A stretch of DNA of 64,000 nucleotides from Actinoplanes sp. KI2 (GCF_025630775.1 NZ_JAOSZE010000004.1:62001-126000); one strand, 5' to 3'; shown: positions 42,194 through 52,898, counted from the stretch's first letter. The notes: a model not told the origin generated them from the letters alone. Numbers and translations: made by a program.

Positions 42194-42271
42194 TCATGCG
42201 GTGACAACCGAGGCACCGGCGACAGCCGGCCCGGTAAACCACCGATAGGTCCAAGACACGTCGGCAAGCAT
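42194..42271 (-). CDS. leader peptide with W-T-Y-R-W-F codons
   Basis: A 25-residue peptide: ATG 42271, TGA at 42196-42194. It opens MLADVSWTYRWFTGP and ends GASVVTA. All three aromatic amino acids occur within six codons, and Tyr and Phe use TAT and TTT, which are rare in this high-GC DNA and would slow ribosomes. The start lies two codons after the in-frame stop of the histidine kinase gene (42278-42280). No SD is visible, so translation would be leaderless or by reinitiation. The peptide itself need have no function. Confidence 0.8.
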   Translation of the reverse strand: MLADVSWTYRWFTGPAVAGASVVTA

Positions 42272-42277
42272 AACGTG

Positions 42278-43870
42278 TCATTGCGCGCGCGGCGCAACCT
42301 GCGCGAACTGACCAGCTGTTGGGACGCTGTCCGGCGGTACGAGCGGCAGCACCACCGTGAATATCGTCTGGCCGGGGACGCTCTGCACCGAGACGTTGCC
42401 CCGGTGCGCGGTGACCACGGCGTGCACGATCGACAGCCCGAGCCCGGTGCTGCCGGCCGCCCGGGAGCGCGAGCTGTCGCCGCGGGCGAACCGCTCGAAG
42501 ATGTGCGGCAGCAGCTCGGCCGGGATGCCCGGCCCACCGTCGATCACGTGCACCACGGCCGCATCGTGGTCGGCGCGAACCGAGACCGTGACGCCGGTGC
42601 CTTCCGGCGTGTGCGTACGCGCGTTGGCCAGCAGGTTCGCCAGCACCTGGTGCAGCCGGGCGCCGTCGCCGATCACCATGACCGGCTCCTCGGGCAGATC
42701 CAGCTGCCAGTAGTGGCGGGGTCCGGCGGCGTGCGCGTCGCTGACCGCGTCGACGGCCAGCATGGTCAGGTCGACCGGGTCGTGGGCGAGCGGCCGTCCC
42801 GCGTCCAGGCGGGCGAGCAGCAGCAGGTCCTCGACCAGCACGGTCATCCGCTTGGCCTCGGACTCGACCCGGTTCAGCACGTGCCCGATCTCGTCCGAGA
42901 TCGGCGCGCGGCTGCGGCGGCTGAGCTCGGCGTACCCGCGGATGGCGGCGAGTGGGGTGCGCAGCTCGTGGCTGGCGTCGGCAACGAACTGGCGCACCTG
43001 CATCTCGCTGGCGTGCCGGGCCTCGAGCGCGTTGCCGACGTGGTCGAGCAGCCGGTTGAGGGCCGCGCCGACCGCGCCCACCTCGGTGCCCGGGTCGGTG
43101 TCGGCCTCCGGCACGCGCTGGGCCAGCTGTACCTCACCGCGGTCGAGCCGCAGCTCGGAGACCCGGGTGGCGGTGGCCGCGACCCGGCCGAGCGGCCGCA
43201 GCGTGCTGCGGACGATGAACGCACCGGTCCAGCCGGCGATAACCAGGGCGATCAGCACGGCGCCGCCGGTGACCAGGGCGACCCCCTCCAACACCACGTT
43301 GGTGCTGCCGAGGGACAGCCCGGTCACGCGGACCTTGCCGCTGGCGGGGAGCGACTGGGCGACGACGCGGAACGACCCTTGCCCATCGAGGGTGATGTTG
43401 GTCTTGTCGCCGTTGGGCTTGACCGAGAAGAGCTGTTCCAGCGAGGCCGCGCTGAGTGGCTCATAGCTGGGCTGGAAGTTGCCCTCGGCGCCGGTGGGAA
43501 GCTGGACGATGCCGCTGGTGCCGGTGTCGACCTGGTGCGTCGTCGGGTCGTAGGTCAGCGACAGCGAGCCGGTCTCCAGCAACGGGCGTCTCGAGGAATC
43601 GCCGTCGTTGCCGGGCCGGAAGCGGCCGCCGTTGTCGAACTGATTGCCGCCGCCGGGCGGCGGGTACAGCGCCTTGTCCATGCGCTTGTCCAACTGGTCG
43701 TACAGCTGGTGCCGCAGGAAGATCTCGGCGGTGGTGCCGACCACCAGGCCGAGCGCGGCGAGCAGCACGACCAGGATCGCGACTATGCGGGTACGCAGCG
43801 GCCAGCTCCGCGGGCTGCGCCAGCGGGCGGGACGGTCGGCGGGGAGATCAGTCAGCGGGCTTGAGGACAT
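42278..43870 (-). CDS. two-component sensor histidine kinase
   Basis: A 530-residue membrane kinase. Helix 1 at about 28-50 (RIVAILVVLLAALGLVVGTT), an extracytoplasmic domain of about 150 residues with a Gly/Asn/Arg-rich stretch (YPPPGGGNQFDNGGRF), helix 2 (GGAVLIALVIAGWTGAFIV), HAMP, then FVADASHELRTPLAAIRGYA with H301, the N box LANLLANARTHTPEGT, G1 VIDGGPGIP and G2 GSTGLGLSIVHAVV. This is the TrcS/TcrY-like architecture. GTG-type start overlaps the regulator stop by 23 bases. Only six bases separate its stop from the leader peptide of the DAHP synthase attenuator. Confidence 0.94.
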   Translation of the reverse strand: MSSSPLTDLPADRPARWRSPRSWPLRTRIVAILVVLLAALGLVVGTTAEIFLRHQLYDQLDKRMDKALYPPPGGGNQFDNGGRFRPGNDGDSSRRPLLETGSLSLTYDPTTHQVDTGTSGIVQLPTGAEGNFQPSYEPLSAASLEQLFSVKPNGDKTNITLDGQGSFRVVAQSLPASGKVRVTGLSLGSTNVVLEGVALVTGGAVLIALVIAGWTGAFIVRSTLRPLGRVAATATRVSELRLDRGEVQLAQRVPEADTDPGTEVGAVGAALNRLLDHVGNALEARHASEMQVRQFVADASHELRTPLAAIRGYAELSRRSRAPISDEIGHVLNRVESEAKRMTVLVEDLLLLARLDAGRPLAHDPVDLTMLAVDAVSDAHAAGPRHYWQLDLPEEPVMVIGDGARLHQVLANLLANARTHTPEGTGVTVSVRADHDAAVVHVIDGGPGIPAELLPHIFERFARGDSSRSRAAGSTGLGLSIVHAVVTAHRGNVSVQSVPGQTIFTVVLPLVPPDSVPTAGQFAQVAPRAQ

Positions 43871-44585
43871 AGCCGGCCCCGCGCATGGTGTGAATCATCG
43901 GCGCGCGGCCCGCGTCGATCTTCTTCCGCAGGTACGAGATGTAGAGCTCGACCACGTTGGCCTGGCCGCCGAAGTCGTAGTTCCACACCCGGTCGAGGAT
44001 CTGGCTCTTGCTGAGCACCCGGCGCGGGTTGCGCATGAGATAGCGGAGCAGCTCGAACTCGGTGGCGGTCAGCGTGATCAGGTCGCCGCCGCGGCGCACC
44101 TCGTGGCTGTCCTCGTCGAGCGACAGGTCGCCGACGACCAACTGCGAGTCGGTACGCATCGGCGAGTGCCCCATCCGGCGCATCAGGCCGCGCAGCCGGG
44201 CCACGACCTCCTCGAGGCTGAACGGCTTGGTCACGTAGTCGTCGCCGCCGGCGGTGAGCCCCGTGATCCGGTCCTCCACCGAGTCCTTCGCGGTCAGGAA
44301 CAGCACCGGGACCTCGGGCGACTCGCCGCGCAGCCGGCGCAGCACCTCCAGCCCGTCGATGTCGGGCAGCATCATGTCGAGGACGACGGCGTCGGGCCGG
44401 AACTCGCGGGCGGTGCGCACGGCGGTCTGGCCGTCGCCGGCGCTCTTCACGTCCCAGCCCTCGTAGCGCAGCGCCATCGAGAGCAGCTCGGCGAGCGTCG
44501 GCTCGTCGTCGACCACGAGGACACGAACCGGGCCGCCGTCGGGGCGGCGAAGTTCGGTGCCGGATTCTGCGTTCGCCATCGTCAT
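43848..44585 (-). CDS. OmpR-family response regulator (TrcR-like)
   Basis: A 245-residue regulator. ATG 44585 is used; the longer frame is leader. Receiver: RVLVVDDEPTLAELLSMALR with D26-D27, acceptor D70 in VVLDMMLPDIDG, Lys in YVTKPFSLEEVV. Effector winged helix: LTATEFELLRYLMRNPRRVL, LDRVWNYDFGGQANVVELYI and SYLRKKIDAGRAPMIHTMRG. It pairs with the overlapping kinase gene. The NYDFGGQANVVELYISYLRKK stretch, given here in part, is typical of the TrcR/TcrX group. Confidence 0.95.
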   Translation of the reverse strand: MTMANAESGTELRRPDGGPVRVLVVDDEPTLAELLSMALRYEGWDVKSAGDGQTAVRTAREFRPDAVVLDMMLPDIDGLEVLRRLRGESPEVPVLFLTAKDSVEDRITGLTAGGDDYVTKPFSLEEVVARLRGLMRRMGHSPMRTDSQLVVGDLSLDEDSHEVRRGGDLITLTATEFELLRYLMRNPRRVLSKSQILDRVWNYDFGGQANVVELYISYLRKKIDAGRAPMIHTMRGAGYVLKPAD

Positions 44586-44809
44586 GCCACTACTTTCACC
44601 GGTCACGCTTTGCGCCACCTTTTCGATTCCTGTGTAGCACCTGTGACCCGTCCGCACGGTCGGATGACATGGTCGACCGCCAGATGCCCGTTTCGTGCCC
44701 TGATGCGGTGGCCTGTCGGGAAGCTTGCAACCGCGGAACACTCGCAGTTGGCCGCTTGTTGTGCCAGCGTTGATGTCTGCCGGGCGGCGCGAGCGTGGGG
44801 AGCGTGCAC

Positions 44810-45181
44810 GTGGATCTTCTCGAGGAGTACCGCAGAGCCAACTTCTTCTTCGAGTCCGGTGACCCGCTCGGCGCGTCCCGCCTGCTCGAGCCGATCGTCG
44901 AGGCCGAGCCGCACAACACCGCCGTACGCCAGTTGCTGGCCCGCGCGTATTTCAACTCCGCGCAGCTGGCCGGGGCCGAGGCCCAGCTCAGGACCTTGAT
45001 CGAGCATGATCCGTCGGACCACTACGCGCACCACGTGCTCGGCCGGACCCTGGAGCGGGCCGGCCGATTCCGCGAGGCGCTGCCGCACCTGCGGCTGGCG
45101 GCCGCGATGAAGCGGCACAGCGACTACGACGACGCCGTCCGCCGGGTCGAGGAATGGCTCGGCAAATCCGAACACGCATAG
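44810..45181 (+). CDS. small tetratricopeptide-repeat protein
   Basis: About 123 residues from GTG 44810, which has GGGGA (44797-44801) eight bases before it; GTG 44795 and 44804 are in frame too. It has three TPR-like helix pairs: YRRANFFFESGDPLGASRLL, AVRQLLARAYFNSAQLAGAE and HYAHHVLGRTLERAGRFREA. No signal peptide. Probably a soluble adaptor; the partner is unknown. It precedes the Smr gene by 10 bases, and the two likely form an operon. Confidence 0.87.
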   Translation: MDLLEEYRRANFFFESGDPLGASRLLEPIVEAEPHNTAVRQLLARAYFNSAQLAGAEAQLRTLIEHDPSDHYAHHVLGRTLERAGRFREALPHLRLAAAMKRHSDYDDAVRRVEEWLGKSEHA

Positions 45182-45191
45182 GCTGGCTCTC

Positions 45192-45476
45192 GTGAAACTG
45201 AAGCTCGACCTGCACGACATCTTCAACAAGGGTCACGAGATCGACCGTGCCCTGCGCGGCATCATCGACGAGGCGATCGAGAAGAAGGCCGCCACGGTCG
45301 AGATCATCCCGGGCAAGGGCAGCGGCGCGCTGAAGAAGAAGGTGCTTCGCTTCCTCGACCAGCGCGAGATCAAGCAGCTGTACCACCGGGTGGAGAAGGA
45401 CGGCGACAACTGGGGCCGCCTGTTCGTGCACTTCCGCCACGACGCCCCGACCGGACGCCGCGGCCGGGGTCGCTAG
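45192..45476 (+). CDS. Smr-domain protein (MutS2 C-terminal-like)
   Basis: A 94-residue stand-alone Smr domain: LKLDLHDIFNKGHEIDRALR with the LDLH motif, then ATVEIIPGKGSGALKKKVLR (the G-x-G-x-G loop region) and GRLFVHFRH. Smr domains nick nucleic acid; recent work on related proteins points to RNA cleavage at stalled ribosomes. Tail is basic (TGRRGRGR). Starts at GTG 45192. Converges with the RibD-like gene with a 4-base overlap. Confidence 0.9.
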   Translation: MKLKLDLHDIFNKGHEIDRALRGIIDEAIEKKAATVEIIPGKGSGALKKKVLRFLDQREIKQLYHRVEKDGDNWGRLFVHFRHDAPTGRRGRGR

Positions 45477-46012
45477 CGCGCGATCCGATACCAGACGCCG
45501 GTGGCCAGCGGCGCCTCGGACTGGCTCATCCGCTCCAGGCCGATCTTGGCACCGCCGGGGAAGGCGAACAGCCGGGTGCCGTCGCCGAGCAGGACCGGCG
45601 CGATGAACACCAGCACCTCGTCGACCAGGCCCAGGGTCAAGGCCTGGCGGGCGATGTCGGCGCCGAGAATGTTGACGTACTTGTCGCCGGCTGCCGCCGC
45701 GGCCGCGGCGACCCCGCTCTCCAGGTCGGTGACGTAGGTGATGCCCGGGGGCGGCGGCGCGAGCGGGTGGTGGGTCACCACGAACTGCGGCCCCTGCCAC
45801 GCGCCCTCGAGCGCGCCCTCCTTCTCCGTACCCCGGTGGGGGTCGTCACCCTCGAACGTGCGCCGGCCGATCAGCAGTGCGCCGATCTGCTCGACCAGGC
45901 CCGCGGCGACCGGGTTGTCGCCGAGGTAGTCGGCGAGCCAGGACATGTCGCCGCTCGGGCCGGCGATGAAGCCGTCGAGCGACATGGTCGCGGAGTAGAG
46001 CACCTTCGCCAT
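45473..46012 (-). CDS. dihydrofolate reductase/RibD C-terminal-fold protein
   Basis: A 179-residue protein opening KVLYSATMSLDGFIAGPSGD, the family start, with ALLIGRRTFEGDDP and GGAKIGLERMSQSEAPLATG near the end and KYVNILGADIARQALTLGLV holding the NADPH-binding loop. These proteins resemble the reductase domain of RibD but are stand-alone and of unknown substrate. It lies 3 bases downstream of the M28 peptidase gene, so it is co-transcribed. Confidence 0.9.
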   Translation of the reverse strand: MAKVLYSATMSLDGFIAGPSGDMSWLADYLGDNPVAAGLVEQIGALLIGRRTFEGDDPHRGTEKEGALEGAWQGPQFVVTHHPLAPPPPGITYVTDLESGVAAAAAAAGDKYVNILGADIARQALTLGLVDEVLVFIAPVLLGDGTRLFAFPGGAKIGLERMSQSEAPLATGVWYRIAR

Positions 46013-46015
46013 GAT

Positions 46016-48376
46016 TTACAGCGTGTAGGTCTTGGCCACCGCCAGCAACTCGCTGGAGTGCGACCCGAGGATGCCGACCCCGGCCGGTCGGGGGTGGAAG
46101 CCGGGCAGCGTGGTCAGCCCGTCGCTGCCGTCCATCGCCCGGAACTTGACCGGACCGGTCGTCTTGACGGTCAGCGTGACCTCGATGCCGTCGGCCGGCG
46201 GCCCGTGGAAGACGAAGCCGAAGCCCCACGGCCCGTCCGGCTTGACCGTGGGCGAGACCTCGCGTCCGCCTATCGTGGCCGCGGTGACCGTCACGCCCGC
46301 CGCGACGTGCAGCGTGGCGAACCGGACCGGCCGCTGCGGCTGCAGCCGGAGCTTCAGCACCCGGCTGTCACCCGACCGGGTGTCGGACTCCAGGGTGAGT
46401 TTCGGGGCGGGCAGGTCGGCGGGCTGTGCCGTGCCGGTGCGCATCTCTTCCGGGCCGAAGGCGGGCAGCGTCGCGTTGACCTGTCGCGGGTTGCCGGAGA
46501 CGTACTGCGAGGTCCAGTGCTGCACCTTCGGCTCTTTGCTCAGCCACTGCGCGGTGTTGTTGTCGGCGTCGAGCGCGTACATCAGGTGGGTCAGCGACGG
46601 GTGGGCGGCGTCGAACCGATCGACCGAGAGGCCGACCGCGGCGCAGACCACGGTGGCGAGCAGCGCGGCCAGGGCGGGCACGGCGCCACGCCGGACGGCG
46701 CTCAGCGCCGCCAGCCCGCGCTGCCCGGCGGCGATCGGATGGAGCAGCTCGATCACCGGAAGCAGGGCCAGGCCGAGCAGTACGGCCAGGAACGCGCCGA
46801 CGCCGGCCATCGGCATGCCGAGCGCCGGGAACAACATGATCACCGTGGGCAGCAGGACGATCACCGCCACCGCCCCGCCCGCCGCGATCGCCAGGGCGGA
46901 CCACCAGCCGCGGGTCAGTAGCGCGACGATGCCGGCCACCGCGCCGGTCAGCGCGGGCACCGCGCCCAGGTAGGAGCCGCCGGGCATGGCGGTGGCCAGG
47001 GCGATGCCGAGTACGGCCAGCCAGCCGAGACCGGCGACGGCGAGCGCCACCGGGCCGGCCCGGCGGATCCGGTGCGACCACGCGTACCAGGCGAACAGCA
47101 CCGCCGCGGTCAGCGCGAGCACGCCGAGGCGGTACCACTGCGGGCGGTACGGGTCGATCGGCATCGCACCGTACTCCGGGCGGATCAGCTTGAGCACCAG
47201 CCAGAAGACCTGGGCCAGCACCGGCGCCACGACGATCGGCACAAGTGTGATCGCGAAGCCGCCGGCCAGCTTGCGACCGGTGGTCAGGCCGCGCCGCCGG
47301 GCCAGCCAGCCGAACGCGATGACGGCGATCAGGGCCAGCCCGGCCAGCGGCCCGACCAGCTCGCCGGGGTAGCGGACCAGCAGGCCGGGCGCGGGGAAAT
47401 AGGTGGCGTCGTCGGACGACTTCAGCGTCGACAGGTCACGGCCGCCGAGATCCCGGGTCACCGCGAGGGCGTTGTCGCCGTGGTGCTGGAGGCTGTCGAG
47501 ATCCATCGACGAGGGTAGGTCGGTGGGCGCGTGGTACACCGCGGCGCCGTCGATGTACGCCGAGTTCAGCCCGGTGAACCCGGCCTCCCGGAACGCGGTG
47601 AAGTCGGTGTCGTTGGGCAGCAGCCGGTAGATCTCGACCGCGAACGACGTGCCGACCGGGTGCGGCGCGTGCGCGTACACGTCGATCAGCGCGCGGTTGT
47701 CCGTCGCGGTCTCGAACATGATCGCCGGGCCGCTGCTGCCCCGGGCCTCCAGGTTGACCACGATCCCGCCGTCCTTGGCCAGCGGGTTCTGGTCGACGAA
47801 GGCCTTGGCGCCGCAGAGGCAGGCCTCCTCACCGTCGGTGAGCACCAGCACCACGTCGTTGCGCAGGCGCGGGCCGCTGGTCAGCGCGCGGGCGATCTCG
47901 AGGATCGACGAGACGCCGGCCGCGTCGTCGTTGGCGCCGGGGCCGGTCTGCACCGAGTCGGTGTGCGCGACCAGGAAGATGCGGCCGGTCGAGGCGGTGC
48001 CGGGGACGACCGTGACCACGTTCCGCACGTGTGCCAGGCCGATACCCCCGGCGCTGGAGGACAGCGCGCCGCCCTCGACCGACACGGTGTCCTGGACCTC
48101 CGGCGACAGCCCGAGCCCGCGCAGCACCGAGACCAGGTGGTCGTGCACCTCGCCCTGGGCCGCGCTGCCGACCGGATGCGGCCGGGTGGCGATCGCCTCG
48201 ACCTGCTGGAAGGCCCGTCTGGCGCTGAACCCGGTGGGCCCGGCGTCGTGCGCGGCCGGCGGGCGAACCGACCAGATCGCCGCGACCCCGGCCAGGGCCA
48301 GGACGGCCACCGTGGCCAGAGCGGCGATGGCCCGGCGGACGCCGGTGACGAGAGCTGGATCAGTCATGAGGAGCAT
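46016..48376 (-). CDS. membrane-anchored M28-family zinc aminopeptidase
   Basis: A 786-residue protein. Helix 1 at about 13-38 (IAALATVAVLALAGVAAIWS). The peptidase part (about 50-330) carries zinc ligands in LVAHTDSVQTGPGANDDAAG (HTD and NDD), LVLTDGEEACLCG (EE), VVNLEARG and AAVYHAPTDLPSS (His). Eight to nine helices follow (for example LVGPLAGLALIAVIAFGWLA) and then a C-terminal extracytoplasmic domain of about 190 residues. This order is that of Fxna/ERMP1-like enzymes. It should trim peptides outside the membrane. ATG 48376 or ATG 48367 could start it; neither has an SD. Confidence 0.92.
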   Translation of the reverse strand: MLLMTDPALVTGVRRAIAALATVAVLALAGVAAIWSVRPPAAHDAGPTGFSARRAFQQVEAIATRPHPVGSAAQGEVHDHLVSVLRGLGLSPEVQDTVSVEGGALSSSAGGIGLAHVRNVVTVVPGTASTGRIFLVAHTDSVQTGPGANDDAAGVSSILEIARALTSGPRLRNDVVLVLTDGEEACLCGAKAFVDQNPLAKDGGIVVNLEARGSSGPAIMFETATDNRALIDVYAHAPHPVGTSFAVEIYRLLPNDTDFTAFREAGFTGLNSAYIDGAAVYHAPTDLPSSMDLDSLQHHGDNALAVTRDLGGRDLSTLKSSDDATYFPAPGLLVRYPGELVGPLAGLALIAVIAFGWLARRRGLTTGRKLAGGFAITLVPIVVAPVLAQVFWLVLKLIRPEYGAMPIDPYRPQWYRLGVLALTAAVLFAWYAWSHRIRRAGPVALAVAGLGWLAVLGIALATAMPGGSYLGAVPALTGAVAGIVALLTRGWWSALAIAAGGAVAVIVLLPTVIMLFPALGMPMAGVGAFLAVLLGLALLPVIELLHPIAAGQRGLAALSAVRRGAVPALAALLATVVCAAVGLSVDRFDAAHPSLTHLMYALDADNNTAQWLSKEPKVQHWTSQYVSGNPRQVNATLPAFGPEEMRTGTAQPADLPAPKLTLESDTRSGDSRVLKLRLQPQRPVRFATLHVAAGVTVTAATIGGREVSPTVKPDGPWGFGFVFHGPPADGIEVTLTVKTTGPVKFRAMDGSDGLTTLPGFHPRPAGVGILGSHSSELLAVAKTYTL

Positions 48377-48444
48377 CTAAGCGGTTGGGTACGACACCTG
48401 GGTAGCCGAAAAGATCCTTCCCGGCGTGGCATAGCGTGGTGCGG

Positions 48445-48780
48445 GTGAGCACGCCGTTCGACCCTGCCGCCGTGATCGCGCAGTTCATCGACAACGTTGC
48501 CCCATATGATCCGAATCCCGATGCCGACCCGGTGGCCGTCGTCGGGGTGCGTACCGCTCTCGGCGAGGGCGTCTTCGCGCTGAGCGATCATGTGATCCGC
48601 GCGCTGTGCCGGGCCCTGGAGTCCTATCACGATCCGGCGGACCGCGGGACCTGTGTCGGCTGCGGCAGCCGGCGCCTCGACGAGAACCTGCACTGCCCCG
48701 ACTGCGGGCGGCTGCACGGCATCCTCGGGCAGGTCATCGTCGATCACGCGCGCCGGATAGCCGCCGAGGACCACCCGTGA
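48445..48780 (+). CDS. small zinc-ribbon protein of unknown function
   Basis: A 111-residue protein. GTG 48445 has TAGCGT seven bases upstream, a leaderless start. The C-terminal half has a four-cysteine knot, TCVGCGSRRLDENLHCPDCG, where CxxC pairs are 12 residues apart, suitable for one zinc. The N-terminal half is helical (VIAQFIDNVAPYDPNPDADP, LGEGVFALSDHVIRAL). I do not recognise the family. It is divergent from the peptidase gene and 78 bases before the PP2C signalling operon. Confidence 0.72.
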   Translation: MSTPFDPAAVIAQFIDNVAPYDPNPDADPVAVVGVRTALGEGVFALSDHVIRALCRALESYHDPADRGTCVGCGSRRLDENLHCPDCGRLHGILGQVIVDHARRIAAEDHP

Positions 48781-48858
48781 GGTTTGTCGAGTTGTGCGCC
48801 CGTCGGGTGTGGTACACCATCGTCGAGTCCGGTCGAGTCAAGCGAGTGGGGTAACGAC

Positions 48859-50057
48859 ATGACGGAACGGTCGGTCGCCCCCCGGGCCCGGACTGTTTCC
48901 GCGGCGCCCCAGGAGCGGCTGCGCGTCCTGCTGGTCGAGGACGACGAGGGCGACGCCTTCCTCGTCCGCGAGCTGCTGCACGAGGCGGAGGCGCCGTTCG
49001 ACCTCCTGGTGGCCACCACGCTGCGTGAGGCGACCACGAAGATGCGCGGCGTCCAGTGCGTCCTGCTCGACCTGGGGCTGCCCGACGCCGAGGGCATCGA
49101 CGGCCTGCGCAAGCTGCTCGCGGTCGCCGGCAGCGCCGCGGTCTGCGTGCTGACCGGCCGCTCCGACGAGCACCTGGGCGTCGCCGCGGTTGCCGAGGGC
49201 GCGCAGGACTACCTGGTCAAGGGCCAGGTCGACGGGGTCTTGCTGACCCGTTCACTGCGCTACGCGGTCGAGCGCAAACGCTCCGACGAGAACGCCCAGC
49301 GGCTCCGCGAGGTCGAGCTGCGCCAGGCCGAGTCGGCCCGCCTCGAGCGCGGCCTGCTGCCCCAGCCGTTGATGTCCACCGACGCGGTCGGTGTGCACAC
49401 GTTCTACCGCTCCGGCCGGGCGACAGGCCTGCTCGGCGGCGACTTCTTCGACGTCGTCCAGGTCGGTGACGATCGGTTGCACGTGATCGTCGGCGACGTC
49501 TGCGGGCACGGGGTGGACGAGGCCGCGCTCGGCGTCGAGCTCCGGGTCGCCTGGCGGGCGCTGGTGCTCGCCGGCGTGCCGGACGATCAGGTGCTCGGCT
49601 CGGTCGAGCAGGTGCTGATGAGCGAGCGCCGGGCCCGTGAGGTGTTCGCCACGGTCGCCGCCGTCTCGTTCGATCTGAGGACCAACAAGGCGACCGTACG
49701 CCTGGCCGGCCATCCGCCCCCGGTGCTGCTCTCCGGCGGGCGCGCCCGGCCGGTCGACGCCAAACCGGGCATCGTCCTCGGCGTACGACCCAAGCCGGCC
49801 CCACCGACCGAGCTGGAGCTGACCGGCGGCGACTGGTCGCTGCTGTTGTATACCGACGGCCTGATCGAGGGGCATACCGGCGTGGGCACCGAACGGCTCG
49901 ACGTGAACGGGCTCTGCGGCCTGCTGGACGAGCCGGCCGCCCGCGGGGTGCCGCTGCCGGCCCTCCCGGCGTGGCTGGTCGGCCAGGCCGACCAGGCCAA
50001 CGGCGGTCCGCTCCCCGACGACGTGGCGATGCTGCTGATCACCCACGGCGGTGGCCG

Positions 50058-50061
<4 letters not shown>
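48859..50061 (+). CDS. receiver-PP2C (SpoIIE-type) serine phosphatase
   Basis: A 400-residue protein. Receiver at 20-140: LRVLLVEDDEGDAFLVRELL with D28-D29, acceptor D71 in VLLDLGLPDAEG, K in DYLVKGQVDG. A coiled coil follows (ENAQRLREVELRQAESARLE), then a PP2C domain from 190: RGLLPQPLMSTDAVGVHTFY, GGDFFDVVQV and VIVGDVCGHGVDEAALGVEL (metal Asp), ending PLPDDVAMLLI. It is an RsbU/SpoIIE-like response regulator whose phosphatase probably acts on an anti-sigma antagonist, but no such partner lies in the window. It overlaps the next gene (ATGA). Confidence 0.93.
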
Positions 50062-51640
<1,579 letters not shown>

Positions 51641-51644
<4 letters not shown>

Positions 51645-52096
51645 CTGGTCCGACGCGTGCCGACGGCACGCCGATCGAGGTCCTGCTGGTCGAGGACGAC
51701 CCGGGCGACGTGCTGATGACGCAGGAGGCGTTCGAGGAGCACAAGGTCCGCAACCGGCTCACCGTCGTCTCCGACGGCGCCGAGGCGCTGGCCTACCTGC
51801 GCCGCGAGGGCGAGTACGCGGACGCCGTGCGCCCCGACCTCATCCTGCTCGACCTCAACCTCCCGCGCCGGGACGGACGCGAGGTGCTCGAGGAGATCAA
51901 GAATGACGGCGACCTGGGCCGCATCCCGGTCGTCGTGCTCACCACCTCGGCCGCCGACGAGGACATCCTGCGCAGCTACCAGCTGCACGCGAACGCGTAC
52001 GTGACCAAGCCGGTCGACTTCGAGCGCTTCATCGCGGTGATCCGGCAGATCGACGAGTTCTTCGTCAGCGTCGTGAAGTTGCCGCCGCGTGCTTGA
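51641..52096 (+). CDS. single-domain response regulator, Rcp1-like
   Basis: A 151-residue receiver only: [20 protein letters not shown] with acidic pair D19-D20, acceptor D71 in [29 protein letters not shown] and [20 protein letters not shown]. It is of the type that partners phytochrome-like kinases. GTG 51641 overlaps the kinase stop, and the phosphatase-like gene begins 8 bases before its own stop. With no output domain it may relay phosphate to the receiver-PP2C protein. Confidence 0.94.
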
Positions 52097-52898
52097 TCAG
52101 GTCGCCGAGCTCATCCGGGAGGTCGCGGCCACGGTGGTGCTGCCGCGTTTCCGCCGCCTCGCTGCGGGCGAGATCCAGCAGAAGTCACCGGGTGACGTCG
52201 TCACCATCGCCGACCAGGAGTCGGAGAAGGCGCTGGCCCGCGGGCTCACCGCGCTGCTGCCCGGTTCGGTGGTGGTCGGCGAGGAGGCGGTGGCCGCCGA
52301 TCCGCGGGTGCTCGACCGGGTGCGCGACCCGGGCGCGGTGTGGATCGTCGACCCGGTCGACGGCACCAACAACTTCGCCGCCGGCAAGACGCCGTTCGCC
52401 GTGATGGTCGCGCTGATCCAGGACGGTGAGCCGGCCGCGTCGTGGATCCTCGACGTTCCCGGCGATCACCTGACGATCGCCGAGGCGGGTGCGGGGGCCT
52501 ATCGCGACGGCGTACGCGTGAAAACCCGGACGGACGATCCCGGCGCCGGCGAACTTCGCGGCGTGGTGGCCCGCAAGTACCTGCCGCCGCACCTGCGGGA
52601 GATCGCCGGCGCGAACGCGTCCCGGCTCGGCGAGGTCACCGCCGGGCATCACTGCGCGGGGTACGAATACCCGGCCGTCGCGACCGACGAGCAGCAGTTC
52701 GCGCTGTTCTGGCGGGTCCTGCCGTGGGATCACGTGCCCGGTGCGCTGATCATCCGGGAGGCCGGCGGCACCGTCCGGCACCTCGACGGCGCGCCCTATC
52801 GCCCGGCCAACAGCGAACACGGCCTGCTCGTGGCGCCCAACGATGAGGTGTGGCACACCGTGCGCGGCACACTCTTCCCGGACACGTCGGTCTTGTAA
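52089..52898 (+). CDS. inositol monophosphatase-family phosphatase
   Basis: A 269-residue Mg-dependent phosphatase. Motifs: [31 protein letters not shown] (metal Glu), [20 protein letters not shown] (signature, residues about 85-104) and [20 protein letters not shown] with the third metal Asp. Could act on inositol-1-phosphate, fructose-1,6-bisphosphate or histidinol phosphate; the sequence does not decide. GTG 52089 starts inside the receiver gene, so translation is coupled. Its presence in a signalling operon is unusual. Confidence 0.92.
   Translation: MLDQVAELIREVAATVVLPRFRRLAAGEIQQKSPGDVVTIADQESEKALARGLTALLPGSVVVGEEAVAADPRVLDRVRDPGAVWIVDPVDGTNNFAAGKTPFAVMVALIQDGEPAASWILDVPGDHLTIAEAGAGAYRDGVRVKTRTDDPGAGELRGVVARKYLPPHLREIAGANASRLGEVTAGHHCAGYEYPAVATDEQQFALFWRVLPWDHVPGALIIREAGGTVRHLDGAPYRPANSEHGLLVAPNDEVWHTVRGTLFPDTSVL

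Larger units (their letters stand above)
42139..42271 (-). promoter_or_regulatory. ribosome-mediated aromatic amino acid attenuator of DAHP synthase
   Basis: The minus-strand leader contains: a 25-codon peptide gene (42271-42194) with Trp7, Tyr9, Trp11 and Phe12; TGCCTCGG inside the end of that gene (42215-42208), which can pair with CCGAGGCA (42170-42163); and the terminator GGCAGCGAC-GAC-GTCGCTGCC with TTTTTG after it. CCGAGGCA overlaps the 5-prime terminator arm, so the two pairings exclude each other. A ribosome stalled at codons 7-12 would leave TGCCTCGG free and prevent termination; one that reaches the stop would cover it. Everything is seen in sequence; regulation is inferred from the trp/leu attenuation model. 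Confidence 0.82.

Noticed and set aside
37470..42248. A 1592-codon open frame on the plus strand
   Set aside because: It is antisense to the GT2/GtrA, GT39 and DAHP synthase genes, which have clear motifs; long antisense frames are expected at this GC content. Its translation is Arg/Gly/Gln/Asp-rich noise.
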